From Gammaproteobacteria bacterium (lineage in GTDB: Bacteria > Pseudomonadota > Gammaproteobacteria > DSM-16500): DNA of 15,406 nt. This document shows, piece by piece, positions 1 through 6,391 of the stretch; the first letter of the stretch is position 1, and each line of letters starts with the position of its first letter. The position numbers were made by a program, and so were the translations under genes. The DNA is taken from NCBI GenBank assembly GCA_004322325.1, contig SCTP01000073.1, positions 1 to 15,406 of the forward strand, in the 5' to 3' direction. The notes under the pieces were generated by a model. That model saw only the letters and a program-made list of their open reading frames with translations. It ran no database searches and had not been told where the DNA came from.

Positions 1-1021
1 TGTGTAATAACTCTTGATATAAACGTTCGCGGATTTTACGGCTGGTGACAAATTTTCCTTCTTTACCAGCAAATGGCGAGGTATTGACTTGAAACGTCAT
101 GCTCACCGTCGGTTCGTCGACGCTTAATGCAGGCAGTGCTTCCACGCAAGCAGGATCGCATAAGGTATCTGAGATTTTCAATTCTTCAATACCGGTAATG
201 GCAATAATATCGCCCGCATAAGCAATGGGCACTTCACTGCGGTCTAATCCTAAATATTCTAATACTTGCAGAATACGTCCTTGCCGCGTTTTACCTTCAC
301 GATCAATGATCGTAACAGGCATGTTTGTCTTTGCCTGACCGCGGGTAATGCGGCCAATACCAATCATGCCGACGTAACTGGAATAATCCAGTGTACTGAT
401 TTGCATTTGGAAAGGGCCATCAGGATCCACTTTAGGCGCAGGAACCGCATTCACGATGGTTTCAAATAAAGGGGTCATATCTTGACTGGGATTATTTAAG
501 TCGAGAGCGGCATAACCTTTTAAGGCAGAGGTATAGACAATCGGAAAATCGAGTTGCTCATTTGTCGCGCCTAAATTATCAAATAAATCAAAAACTTGAT
601 CAATAGCCCAATCTGGTCGCGCGCCTGGGCGGTCAATTTTGTTGACGACGACAATCGGGTTGAGTCCTCGAGCAAAGGCTTTTTGCGTCACGAAACGGGT
701 TTGTGGCATTGGGCCATCAACGGCATCAATGAGAAGTAATACCGAATCTACCATCGATAAAATACGTTCCACTTCACCGCCAAAATCCGCATGTCCGGGA
801 GTGTCCACGATATTAATGCGGTAATCACGCCATTTAATAGCGGTATTTTTCGCTAAAATAGTAATGCCGCGTTCTCGTTCCAAGTCGTTGCTATCCATAA
901 TGCGCTCAGTGGTCTCTTTCTTGGAGACACTAGCGGTTTGTTGTAATAGTTTGTCTACAAGAGTGGTTTTGCCATGGTCGACATGGGCGATAATTGCAAT
1001 ATTACGTAAATTTTCTGCCAC
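1..1021 (-). CDS. typA: GTPase BipA/TypA, N-terminal 340 residues (partial, cut by window edge)
   Basis: Ribosome-associated translational GTPase of the EF-G/LepA superfamily, involved in 50S assembly and stress or cold adaptation. The reading frame gives a P-loop near residues 9-20 (AHVDHGKTT), a G3 motif [10 protein letters not shown], and a G4 motif NKID followed by RPGARPDW, which is typical of TypA. At the edge it reads [17 protein letters not shown], matching the start of the EF-G-like third domain. Roughly 340 of about 605 residues are present; the C-terminal part lies beyond base 1. The start is GTG at 1021: an in-frame TGA lies three codons upstream, and an AGGTGA ribosome site sits six bases before the GTG, so no longer start is possible. 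It follows the DUF3750 gene by 26 bases and is probably the third gene of the kdsB operon. Family assignment is very secure. Confidence 0.96.
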   Translation of the reverse strand, partial: MAENLRNIAIIAHVDHGKTTLVDKLLQQTASVSKKETTERIMDSNDLERERGITILAKNTAIKWRDYRINIVDTPGHADFGGEVERILSMVDSVLLLIDAVDGPMPQTRFVTQKAFARGLNPIVVVNKIDRPGARPDWAIDQVFDLFDNLGATNEQLDFPIVYTSALKGYAALDLNNPSQDMTPLFETIVNAVPAPKVDPDGPFQMQISTLDYSSYVGMIGIGRITRGQAKTNMPVTIIDREGKTRQGRILQVLEYLGLDRSEVPIAYAGDIIAITGIEELKISDTLCDPACVEALPALSVDEPTVSMTFQVNTSPFAGKEGKFVTSRKIRERLYQELLH

Positions 1022-1047
1022 GATGGGTCACCTGAGTTATGTCAATA

Positions 1048-1818
1048 TTAAAAGCCCACTATCTTATCCCATTTTATATCGCCAAGACCAGGAAGTTTGA
1101 GTGTCATCTGGAGGGGGCTGAAACCATAGACGAGGCCGAGTAAATTGATTTCTAAGCCTTCTTCACGTGCTAGGGTGATACCGAGCAAGCCATAGAAAGA
1201 TACTTGATAGCCAGTGCCACTCACGGCCGGTGCGAAAAATTGGGAATCTGGTAAATAATCTTTGCCAATCGCAAGGCTGGGCAGTGTTAAACGCATGGCG
1301 GGGACATGGCGGGCTAAATAAGCAATAAAGGTATTGCTGTTAGGCCCTGGCCAGTAATCATATTGATTGTTGTAAGGATAATGTGCGGCTGCTTTTTCAA
1401 TCTGCGGGATGATTTTTTCTGCGGCCTCACCACGAATATCTAATAAAATGAGTGGAGTTTGATTAAACCAATAACGATCAGGGATATCATTGGCAATGGT
1501 GACAGGGGGTAGATGATGGAGCAAGCGCCAGCCGATTGATTGATAAACCGTATAGTGTGTTGCTTGTTTGGGTTTAACAGCAATCCATGTATGGACGGCA
1601 AATAAGCCGCGCCAATTAAAAGTGCGTGCGGCATAAACTTGAATGACCGCTTCAGGATGAGTGCGAGGATCAGGTGCGATATGGGCACTTTCACGGTTGG
1701 CAGTGCGCCAATCAGCATGAAAATCAATTCGCCCGCTTAATAACACCATGAGAGGGCCAGTGAAGGTGAGAAGTAGCAAGATTAGCAGAAAAAGTCTCAT
1801 ATTAATGAGTATATACAT
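1048..1818 (-). CDS. DUF3750 family protein
   Basis: 256-residue protein with one hydrophobic N-terminal segment (about residues 8-27), which is a signal anchor or uncleaved signal; the rest is probably periplasmic. The body carries the conserved wording I associate with DUF3750 (PF12570): PEAVIQVYAARTFNWRG, FAVHTWIAVKP, and YDYWPGPNSNTFIAY around residues 154-168. Function of the family is unknown. The conserved His/Trp/Asn/Ser residues might suggest an enzyme, but this is inference. The ATG at 1818 shares its A with the kdsB stop (TAATG), which implies translational coupling; a second ATG six codons in (1800) is an alternative start. Together with kdsB upstream and typA downstream this looks like one transcript, so a role in envelope or LPS biology is possible but not shown. 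Confidence 0.85.
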   Translation of the reverse strand: MYILINMRLFLLILLLLTFTGPLMVLLSGRIDFHADWRTANRESAHIAPDPRTHPEAVIQVYAARTFNWRGLFAVHTWIAVKPKQATHYTVYQSIGWRLLHHLPPVTIANDIPDRYWFNQTPLILLDIRGEAAEKIIPQIEKAAAHYPYNNQYDYWPGPNSNTFIAYLARHVPAMRLTLPSLAIGKDYLPDSQFFAPAVSGTGYQVSFYGLLGITLAREEGLEINLLGLVYGFSPLQMTLKLPGLGDIKWDKIVGF

Positions 1819-2543
1819 TATTCCGTATATAGAAAATGCTGTGCTGCTTCGTATTCTTCAGGGGTATTGATTTCCATGGTTTTTTCTTTCGTTAAACAGA
1901 CGCGAATGTTGTACCCATGCTCTAAAACGCGTAATTGCTCGAGCAGCTCGGCTTTTTCAAGCGGAGTTTGTGGCAAGGTTTTATAAAGCATTAAGAAGTC
2001 GCGTCGGAATGCATATAAGCCCATATGATGATAAACGGGGGCATTTACATCAACACGAAAATAAGGGATGGGTGAGCGCGAAAAGTAAAGGGCATGACTT
2101 TGTAAATCTGTAATGACTTTAACGGCGCCCGGTTCATTATATTTATCTTTTTCTAATGGATAAGCCAGTGTTGTCATGTCGGGGGTTTCACCGGCGAGAT
2201 AAGGAGAAACTAATTGTTCTAGCATCAAGGGTTTGATAAAGGGTTCATCTCCTTGAAGATTGATGACAACGTCTGCGTCAGGATAACGTTCAGCCACCGC
2301 AGCCACTCGTTCTGATCCTGTCGGTAATTCGGGATCGGTCATTTCCACTTTCCCATTGATGTGTCGAATGAGATCGGCAATCTCATTGCTATCGGTAGCA
2401 ACAATCACATCAGAAAGTAAAGGACAGCGCCGTGCATTTTCATAAACCCATTGGATCATCGGCTTGCCTTGAATCGGCAATAATGGTTTGCGCGGTAATC
2501 GCGTTGAGTGGATACGGCTTGGAATCACACAGAGAATTTTCAT
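1818..2543 (-). CDS. kdsB: 3-deoxy-manno-octulosonate cytidylyltransferase (CMP-KDO synthetase)
   Basis: Activates KDO with CTP to give CMP-KDO, the donor for the inner core of LPS; cytosolic. The 241 residues compare with about 248 in E. coli. Visible family motifs: the nucleotide-binding N-terminus VIPSR..STRLPRKPL (residues 6-21), GSER (76-79), the metal-binding QGDEP (97-101, Asp99), NEPGAVKV (136-143), YFSRSPIPYFR, HMGLYAFR (173-180) and EINTPEE near the end. The frame stays open 25 codons further upstream, but homology begins at MKILCVIPSR, so the ATG at 2543 is chosen; the upstream extension would run into the divergent gene at 2593. No clear ribosome site precedes this ATG, which is odd. 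The stop overlaps the next start (TAATG). Confidence 0.95.
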   Translation of the reverse strand: MKILCVIPSRIHSTRLPRKPLLPIQGKPMIQWVYENARRCPLLSDVIVATDSNEIADLIRHINGKVEMTDPELPTGSERVAAVAERYPDADVVINLQGDEPFIKPLMLEQLVSPYLAGETPDMTTLAYPLEKDKYNEPGAVKVITDLQSHALYFSRSPIPYFRVDVNAPVYHHMGLYAFRRDFLMLYKTLPQTPLEKAELLEQLRVLEHGYNIRVCLTKEKTMEINTPEEYEAAQHFLYTE

Positions 2544-2552
2544 AGCGAGGAA

Positions 2553-2561
2553 TGATATACT
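2553..2561 (+). promoter_or_regulatory. Extended -10 promoter for the secreted lysine-rich protein gene
   Basis: TGATATACT fits the extended -10 form TGnTATAAT with one mismatch. No convincing -35 lies 17 bases upstream. Predicted transcription start near 2568, before an AAGGAG ribosome site (2579-2584) and the ATG at 2593. It overlaps the short divergent region that must also drive kdsB. Confidence 0.45.
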
Positions 2562-2592
2562 ATCCCCGAACTGATAAAAAGGAGTTTTATCG

Positions 2593-3021
2593 ATGAAGTT
2601 ACCTATCTGTTTATTCACCGCGGTATCCCTATTAAGTCTCTCAACGATGTCATCAGCAAACCCTGCTGCTTCTTCTACTCCATCGCCGCTTTTGCCTGGT
2701 ACGATCGTGGTGGCGGATAAATTAAATCACAATGAGTTTTCCATTGTCCCGACGACAAATGCAGTCGCGCCTAAACAAAAAACTACCCCAGCGAATAATA
2801 AACAAGTCGTGCCTTTGTTAGAGGCGGCACTTAATCAGGCATTCCAACATGCACATCAAGTTCATGATAAAAAAGCATTGCCAGTGAAGATGGCATCGAA
2901 TCAGAAAAAAGTGCGGCATTCTCGTGTGGCAAGTAAGAAGGTGGCGGCTAAAAAGACGGTAGCAGTATTAAAGAAAGCCCATCATCTGAAAGTGAAAAGT
3001 GCATCGGTGGTGAAAGCGTAA
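2593..3021 (+). CDS. Secreted lysine-rich basic protein, function unknown
   Basis: 142 residues. Residues 1-22 form a clear signal peptide (MKLP start, hydrophobic core, cleavage likely after SSA). A Pro/Ser/Thr-rich stretch follows, then a short middle part, and from about residue 93 a tail in which 16 of the last 50 residues are Lys or Arg, mostly as KK pairs in Ala/Val/Ser context with no acidic residue. The tail resembles histone H1-like or nucleoid-protein tails, but the signal peptide directs the protein out of the cytoplasm, where such a tail could bind LPS, peptidoglycan or extracellular DNA (inference). I recognise no family. The ATG is preceded at good distance by AAGGAG. The gene is divergent from kdsB and convergent with the histone H1-like gene, sharing the terminator at 3029-3064. 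Confidence 0.8.
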   Translation: MKLPICLFTAVSLLSLSTMSSANPAASSTPSPLLPGTIVVADKLNHNEFSIVPTTNAVAPKQKTTPANNKQVVPLLEAALNQAFQHAHQVHDKKALPVKMASNQKKVRHSRVASKKVAAKKTVAVLKKAHHLKVKSASVVKA

Positions 3022-3028
3022 GGATAAA

Positions 3029-3064
3029 AAAATTGGGCCTTACATTGCTGTAAGGCCCAATTTT
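3029..3064. terminator. Strong bidirectional rho-independent terminator
   Basis: Perfect 15-bp inverted repeat (3029-3043 with 3050-3064), loop ATTGCT, GC-rich core GGGCCTTAC. An A-run (3026-3032) on the left and a T-run (3061-3064) on the right let it work in both directions. It lies between the stops of two convergent genes (3021 and 3076). Confidence 0.93.
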
Positions 3065-3075
3065 ACAAGCGACTG

Positions 3076-3264
3076 TTAAGCAGCAGCTTTTTTCTTTCTG
3101 CCAGCGGAGCGCTTCTTTCTACGGCCTGGACGTTTCTTGGCTGTAGTTGCTTTCTTCACTGTTTTTCTCGCTTTGGTTTTGCGAGTCGTTTTTTTAGCAG
3201 TCTTGCGAGGTTTCTTCGCCATCTTGCTAGTCTTACGTTTTGTTGTACCTTTTGCTCTTGCCAT
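3076..3264 (-). CDS. Histone H1-like DNA-binding protein
   Basis: 62 residues, 31 of them Lys or Arg, with no acidic and no aromatic residue; the protein uses only nine amino acid types (A, G, K, M, P, R, S, T, V). This is the composition of bacterial proteins like the C-terminal domain of eukaryotic histone H1 (as in Chlamydia Hc2, Coxiella Hq1 and Bordetella BpH1), which bind and condense DNA without a fixed fold. The frame is open to an ATG nine codons earlier (3291), but AAAGGA lies eight bases before the ATG at 3264 and the product then begins MARAKGTTKRK, so 3264 is preferred. A -10-like TATACT occurs at 3326-3321, without a good -35. The gene is monocistronic and ends at the shared terminator. 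Confidence 0.85.
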   Translation of the reverse strand: MARAKGTTKRKTSKMAKKPRKTAKKTTRKTKARKTVKKATTAKKRPGRRKKRSAGRKKKAAA

Positions 3265-3416
3265 GACGTTTTTCCTTTCAATTGTTAACAATGGATAAAT
3301 TTAACATTAGCATTCAAAAAAGTATAGAACTATTAGGGATATTACTAATTATTGTCAGAGACCATCTGCATCATATGTGTTATTTACTTATTTTACATTA
3401 TCACCACTAATGAGTA

Positions 3417-5129
3417 TTACGATGTTTCCGCCTCGTTGTTAATTTCATCATAATAACAATACGCATTCCCTGGTTGTCTTTTTGCATAATACATGGCAAG
3501 ATCCGCGTGCTTTTCTAACTCTTCTATTGTAGTTCCATCGTTTGGATAGATACTAATGCCCACGCTGAAAGTTGGCTTGATAATAATATGGTCGATGCTT
3601 AATGGCATCGAAAGATGCGATAAAACCGTCTCTGTAATTTTATTAATATGGTTTTTATCCTTAATTTCATTGAGACAAATGATGAATTCATCGCCTGCTA
3701 AACGGGCAACAAGATCGTTTTTTCGCAGCGAATGTTTTAATCGCTGGCCAGTGTGTTTTAAAAAGGCATCACCTATCATGTGACCATAGGTATCATTAAT
3801 ACTTTTTAACCGATCGGCATCTAAGAATAACATGGCTAGGTGAGTACCATTTAAACTGGCTTGGGTAATCATTTGCTGTAAGGTCTCGATGAAGAATAAT
3901 CGGTTGGGTAGGCGGGTAAGTGCATCGTAATAGGCCATTTGCCGGAGAACTTTTTCATCTTCACGTAATTGACTCTCAATCTGCTTTTGATGGGACATCT
4001 CAGTGTAGAGGTTTTTATTTAATTGAGATAAGCGCTCTAATTCTTCCGTGCGTTGTACGATACGATACTTGAGTTGTTCTTGGGTTAATTCGATGATTTC
4101 CATGAGCGAGTTAATGGCAGCGACCATGGTTTCAATCTCATCTTTACCTGCCATTCTGATGCGATGAGAAAATTGACTCTTTGAGCTAATGTCAGTGACT
4201 TGGTGGCTGACATTGATGATGCGGTCTAACACAAAGATTTTTAGCAAGAACCAAATCATGATCAAAAAGAAGATACCCATGCTAATGACAATGGCGAGGT
4301 AATGATCAATGGTGGATAAGCCTTCTTGATATAAAGTGCGTGGCATAGTAATGCGTAACATGCCAATCGGTTTTTTATTGACATCGCAAATGAACGTATA
4401 CCCATAGAGGTAATCTTGATTAGCGGCTGCAATGTAATAGTCTGACCCTTTTTTTAAAGCGGCATAGGCAGTGGTTAACGTGGCATCAGGGCGATTTAGC
4501 GGTAAAGGAAAGAGAGAGACTTTCATATTCACAATATCAGAGAGTTGTTCTAGCTGTTCTCCAGTGAAAAAATAACCCATGACAAGGGTGCCGTGTATCG
4601 GGCCCGTACCTTGACTGGTGATAATCGGCATGGAACTTAAAACAAGATAGTTGTGAGCTATTTTTAACAATCCAACTTTGTTTGCTTTAACGTCTGTATA
4701 AGTAATGAATGATTTATTGATTTCTAAATAATTAATTAAATCACGAGGGATAGGGATAAATTTTTTGGCGCTTAAGTCATAACTTAAACCATAGAATAAT
4801 TTGCCGGCGGGAGTAAAAAAGAATATTAAGTTAATTTTTGCATTTTCAAAGAAAGTAAAGGCTAAATTAGACTTAATAAAGGCTTGATTTTTATTGGTCA
4901 TGAAATAATAAGCATCATTCCATTGTGACCAATCGAAGTTGACGAGATTTAATGCAGAGATCATGCTGGTAAGCGTCTTGCTGGTTTGTTTGAGATTATT
5001 AATCCCTTCTTCTTGCTCGAGGCGGGCATAATTGTGAGTGAGAGTATATTTTGAATAAACGAATACGACCAACGAGATGGCTGTCCACATACTAGCCAAA
5101 ATGATTAACACTTTGAGCCGTAATTTCAT
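3417..5129 (-). CDS. Membrane diguanylate cyclase, CHASE4-HAMP-GGDEF (paralogue A)
   Basis: 570 residues. Transmembrane helix 1 is about 7-27. A periplasmic CHASE4-type sensor (about 55-220) has the diagnostic FDWSQWNDAYYFM at 65-77. Transmembrane helix 2 (about 276-300) is followed by a HAMP segment (to about 352), a coiled coil (about 345-397) and a GGDEF domain (397-560) opening with YYDALTRLPNR. It should make cyclic di-GMP from two GTP in response to an unknown periplasmic cue. The metal and substrate residues are present (DADRLKSIND, 437-446; Asp480 and Glu481). The signature reads AGDEF (478-482), a variant known in some active cyclases. The inhibitory site RxxD is intact (RKND, 469-472), implying product feedback. 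There is no EAL domain. ATG at 5129 with AGGGA seven bases upstream. Paralogue of the gene at 6388-8109. Confidence 0.93.
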   Translation of the reverse strand: MKLRLKVLIILASMWTAISLVVFVYSKYTLTHNYARLEQEEGINNLKQTSKTLTSMISALNLVNFDWSQWNDAYYFMTNKNQAFIKSNLAFTFFENAKINLIFFFTPAGKLFYGLSYDLSAKKFIPIPRDLINYLEINKSFITYTDVKANKVGLLKIAHNYLVLSSMPIITSQGTGPIHGTLVMGYFFTGEQLEQLSDIVNMKVSLFPLPLNRPDATLTTAYAALKKGSDYYIAAANQDYLYGYTFICDVNKKPIGMLRITMPRTLYQEGLSTIDHYLAIVISMGIFFLIMIWFLLKIFVLDRIINVSHQVTDISSKSQFSHRIRMAGKDEIETMVAAINSLMEIIELTQEQLKYRIVQRTEELERLSQLNKNLYTEMSHQKQIESQLREDEKVLRQMAYYDALTRLPNRLFFIETLQQMITQASLNGTHLAMLFLDADRLKSINDTYGHMIGDAFLKHTGQRLKHSLRKNDLVARLAGDEFIICLNEIKDKNHINKITETVLSHLSMPLSIDHIIIKPTFSVGISIYPNDGTTIEELEKHADLAMYYAKRQPGNAYCYYDEINNEAETS

Positions 5130-5149
5130 TGTTAGATCCCTTAGTTTCT

Positions 5150-5158
5150 ATCATAACA
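5150..5158 (-). promoter_or_regulatory. Extended -10 promoter of cyclase gene A
   Basis: On the minus strand this reads TGTTATGAT, an extended -10 with one mismatch to TGnTATAAT; no good -35 is seen. The identical nonamer stands before the paralogous cyclase (8146-8154). Predicted leader is about 15 bases. Confidence 0.5.
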
Positions 5159-5181
5159 TACTTATTTTCTGGGGTTGTTGC

Positions 5182-5190
5182 TGGTAAACT
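5182..5190 (+). promoter_or_regulatory. Possible weak extended -10 promoter for fabV
   Basis: TGGTAAACT matches the extended TG element and four of six -10 positions. It lies 34 bases before the fabV ATG in the 95-base divergent region. No -35 is seen, so this is tentative. Confidence 0.25.
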
Positions 5191-5224
5191 AGGTGCCATT
5201 CTTTTTAATAATGATGGAATCCCT

Positions 5225-6391
5225 ATGATTATACAGCCAAAAATTCGTGGATTTATTTGTGCTACGGCTCATCCTGTGGGATGCAGAAAAGCGGTAGAAG
5301 AGCAAATTAACTATGTTAAAGCAAAAGGCAAATTCAATGGTCCTCAACGCGTCTTAATTATCGGTGCTTCAACGGGATATGGTTTAGCAAGTCGTATTGC
5401 CTTGACGTTTGGTGCAGGTGCAAAGACGATTGGCATCGCTTATGAAAGAGAAGCTGATGATAAGCGGACGGCCTCGCCAGGCTGGTATAACACGGAGGCG
5501 TTTACAGAGTTTGCTCATCGTGATGGTTATTATGCAAAAAATCTGATGGGTGACGCATTTTCTCAAGAAATGAAAGAACAAGCAGCCGCATTAATACGCC
5601 AAGATTGGCAACAAGTCGATTTAATTATTTATAGCCTTGCTTCGCCGCGGCGAGTTCACCCCATCACCGGGCAAGTGCATTCGTCTACCTTAAAGCCAAT
5701 TGATAAAGCTTTTACAGGTAAAACAGTGGATGTTTTTCGTGGTGAAGTGAAAGAGATCACTTTGGAGCCGGCGACAGAAGAAGAAATTGCCAATACGGTG
5801 GCGGTCATGGGTGGAGAGGATTGGGCCATGTGGTTGGATTTTCTCGCCAAGGAAAATTTATTGGCGGAAGGTATAAAAACAGTGGCTTATTCTTATGTGG
5901 GTCCGACGCTCACCCATGCTATTTATAAAGAGGGCACGATTGGTAAAGCGAAAGAACATTTGAAAATGACGTCTGATCAATTAGACCAACAACTCAAAGC
6001 GTACAAAGGTGAAGCCATTGTGGCGGTGAATAAGGCCGTGGTGACACAAGCGAGTGCCGCTATTCCAGTGGTACCGCTTTATTTTGCTATCTTGTTTAAG
6101 ATCATGAAAGAAAAAGGGTTACATGAAGGTTGCATTGAGCAAATGGTTCGTTTATTTAAAGAAAATTTATATGCAACTCATCCGCCTGCACGCGATAAAG
6201 AAGGCTATGTGCGCGTTGATGATTGGGAAATGCGTGATGAGATACAACAGCGTGTGGTTGAGTTGTGGCCGCAAATTACTACAGACAATTTATTACAATT
6301 AACCGATATCCAAGGATACCGCGACGATTTTTATCGATTGTTTGGTTTTAATTTTGCAGGGATTGATTATGAGGCGGATGTTAATCCTTAA
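5225..6391 (+). CDS. fabV: Trans-2-enoyl-CoA/ACP reductase FabV
   Basis: NADH-dependent reductase performing the last step of each fatty acid elongation cycle; an alternative to FabI that is naturally insensitive to triclosan. 388 residues compared with about 400 in Yersinia and Vibrio FabV. Begins MIIQPKIRGFICATAHP, typical of the family. The Rossmann NADH site is GASTGYGLASR (48-58). The catalytic Tyr-x8-Lys signature is Tyr234 to Lys243 (YKEGTIGKAK). SLASPRRVHP (138-146) and the VAVMGGEDWAMW region are also conserved. The frame is open 32 codons upstream through a TTG at 5129, but homology starts at the ATG at 5225; the ribosome site there is weak. It is divergent from cyclase gene A, and its stop (6389-6391) overlaps the stop of the convergent cyclase gene B (6388-6390), with no terminator between. 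Confidence 0.96.
   Translation: MIIQPKIRGFICATAHPVGCRKAVEEQINYVKAKGKFNGPQRVLIIGASTGYGLASRIALTFGAGAKTIGIAYEREADDKRTASPGWYNTEAFTEFAHRDGYYAKNLMGDAFSQEMKEQAAALIRQDWQQVDLIIYSLASPRRVHPITGQVHSSTLKPIDKAFTGKTVDVFRGEVKEITLEPATEEEIANTVAVMGGEDWAMWLDFLAKENLLAEGIKTVAYSYVGPTLTHAIYKEGTIGKAKEHLKMTSDQLDQQLKAYKGEAIVAVNKAVVTQASAAIPVVPLYFAILFKIMKEKGLHEGCIEQMVRLFKENLYATHPPARDKEGYVRVDDWEMRDEIQQRVVELWPQITTDNLLQLTDIQGYRDDFYRLFGFNFAGIDYEADVNP

Noticed and set aside
266..1100. Plus-strand open frames inside typA and DUF3750
   Set aside because: They lie opposite clearly conserved coding sequence, lack ribosome sites and show no domain resemblance.
2544..2618. N-terminal extension of kdsB by 25 codons
   Set aside because: The family begins at MKILCVIPSR. 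The extension would overlap the divergent gene at 2593 and its ribosome site.
3265..3416. Possible terminator of cyclase gene A or small RNA in this gap
   Set aside because: AT-rich sequence without a stable hairpin plus T-run; only a -10-like TATACT for the histone H1-like gene is visible.
5129..5224. Upstream extension of fabV from a TTG at 5129
   Set aside because: FabV homology begins at MIIQPKIRG (5225). The extension overlaps the start of the divergent cyclase gene and would leave no space for promoters.
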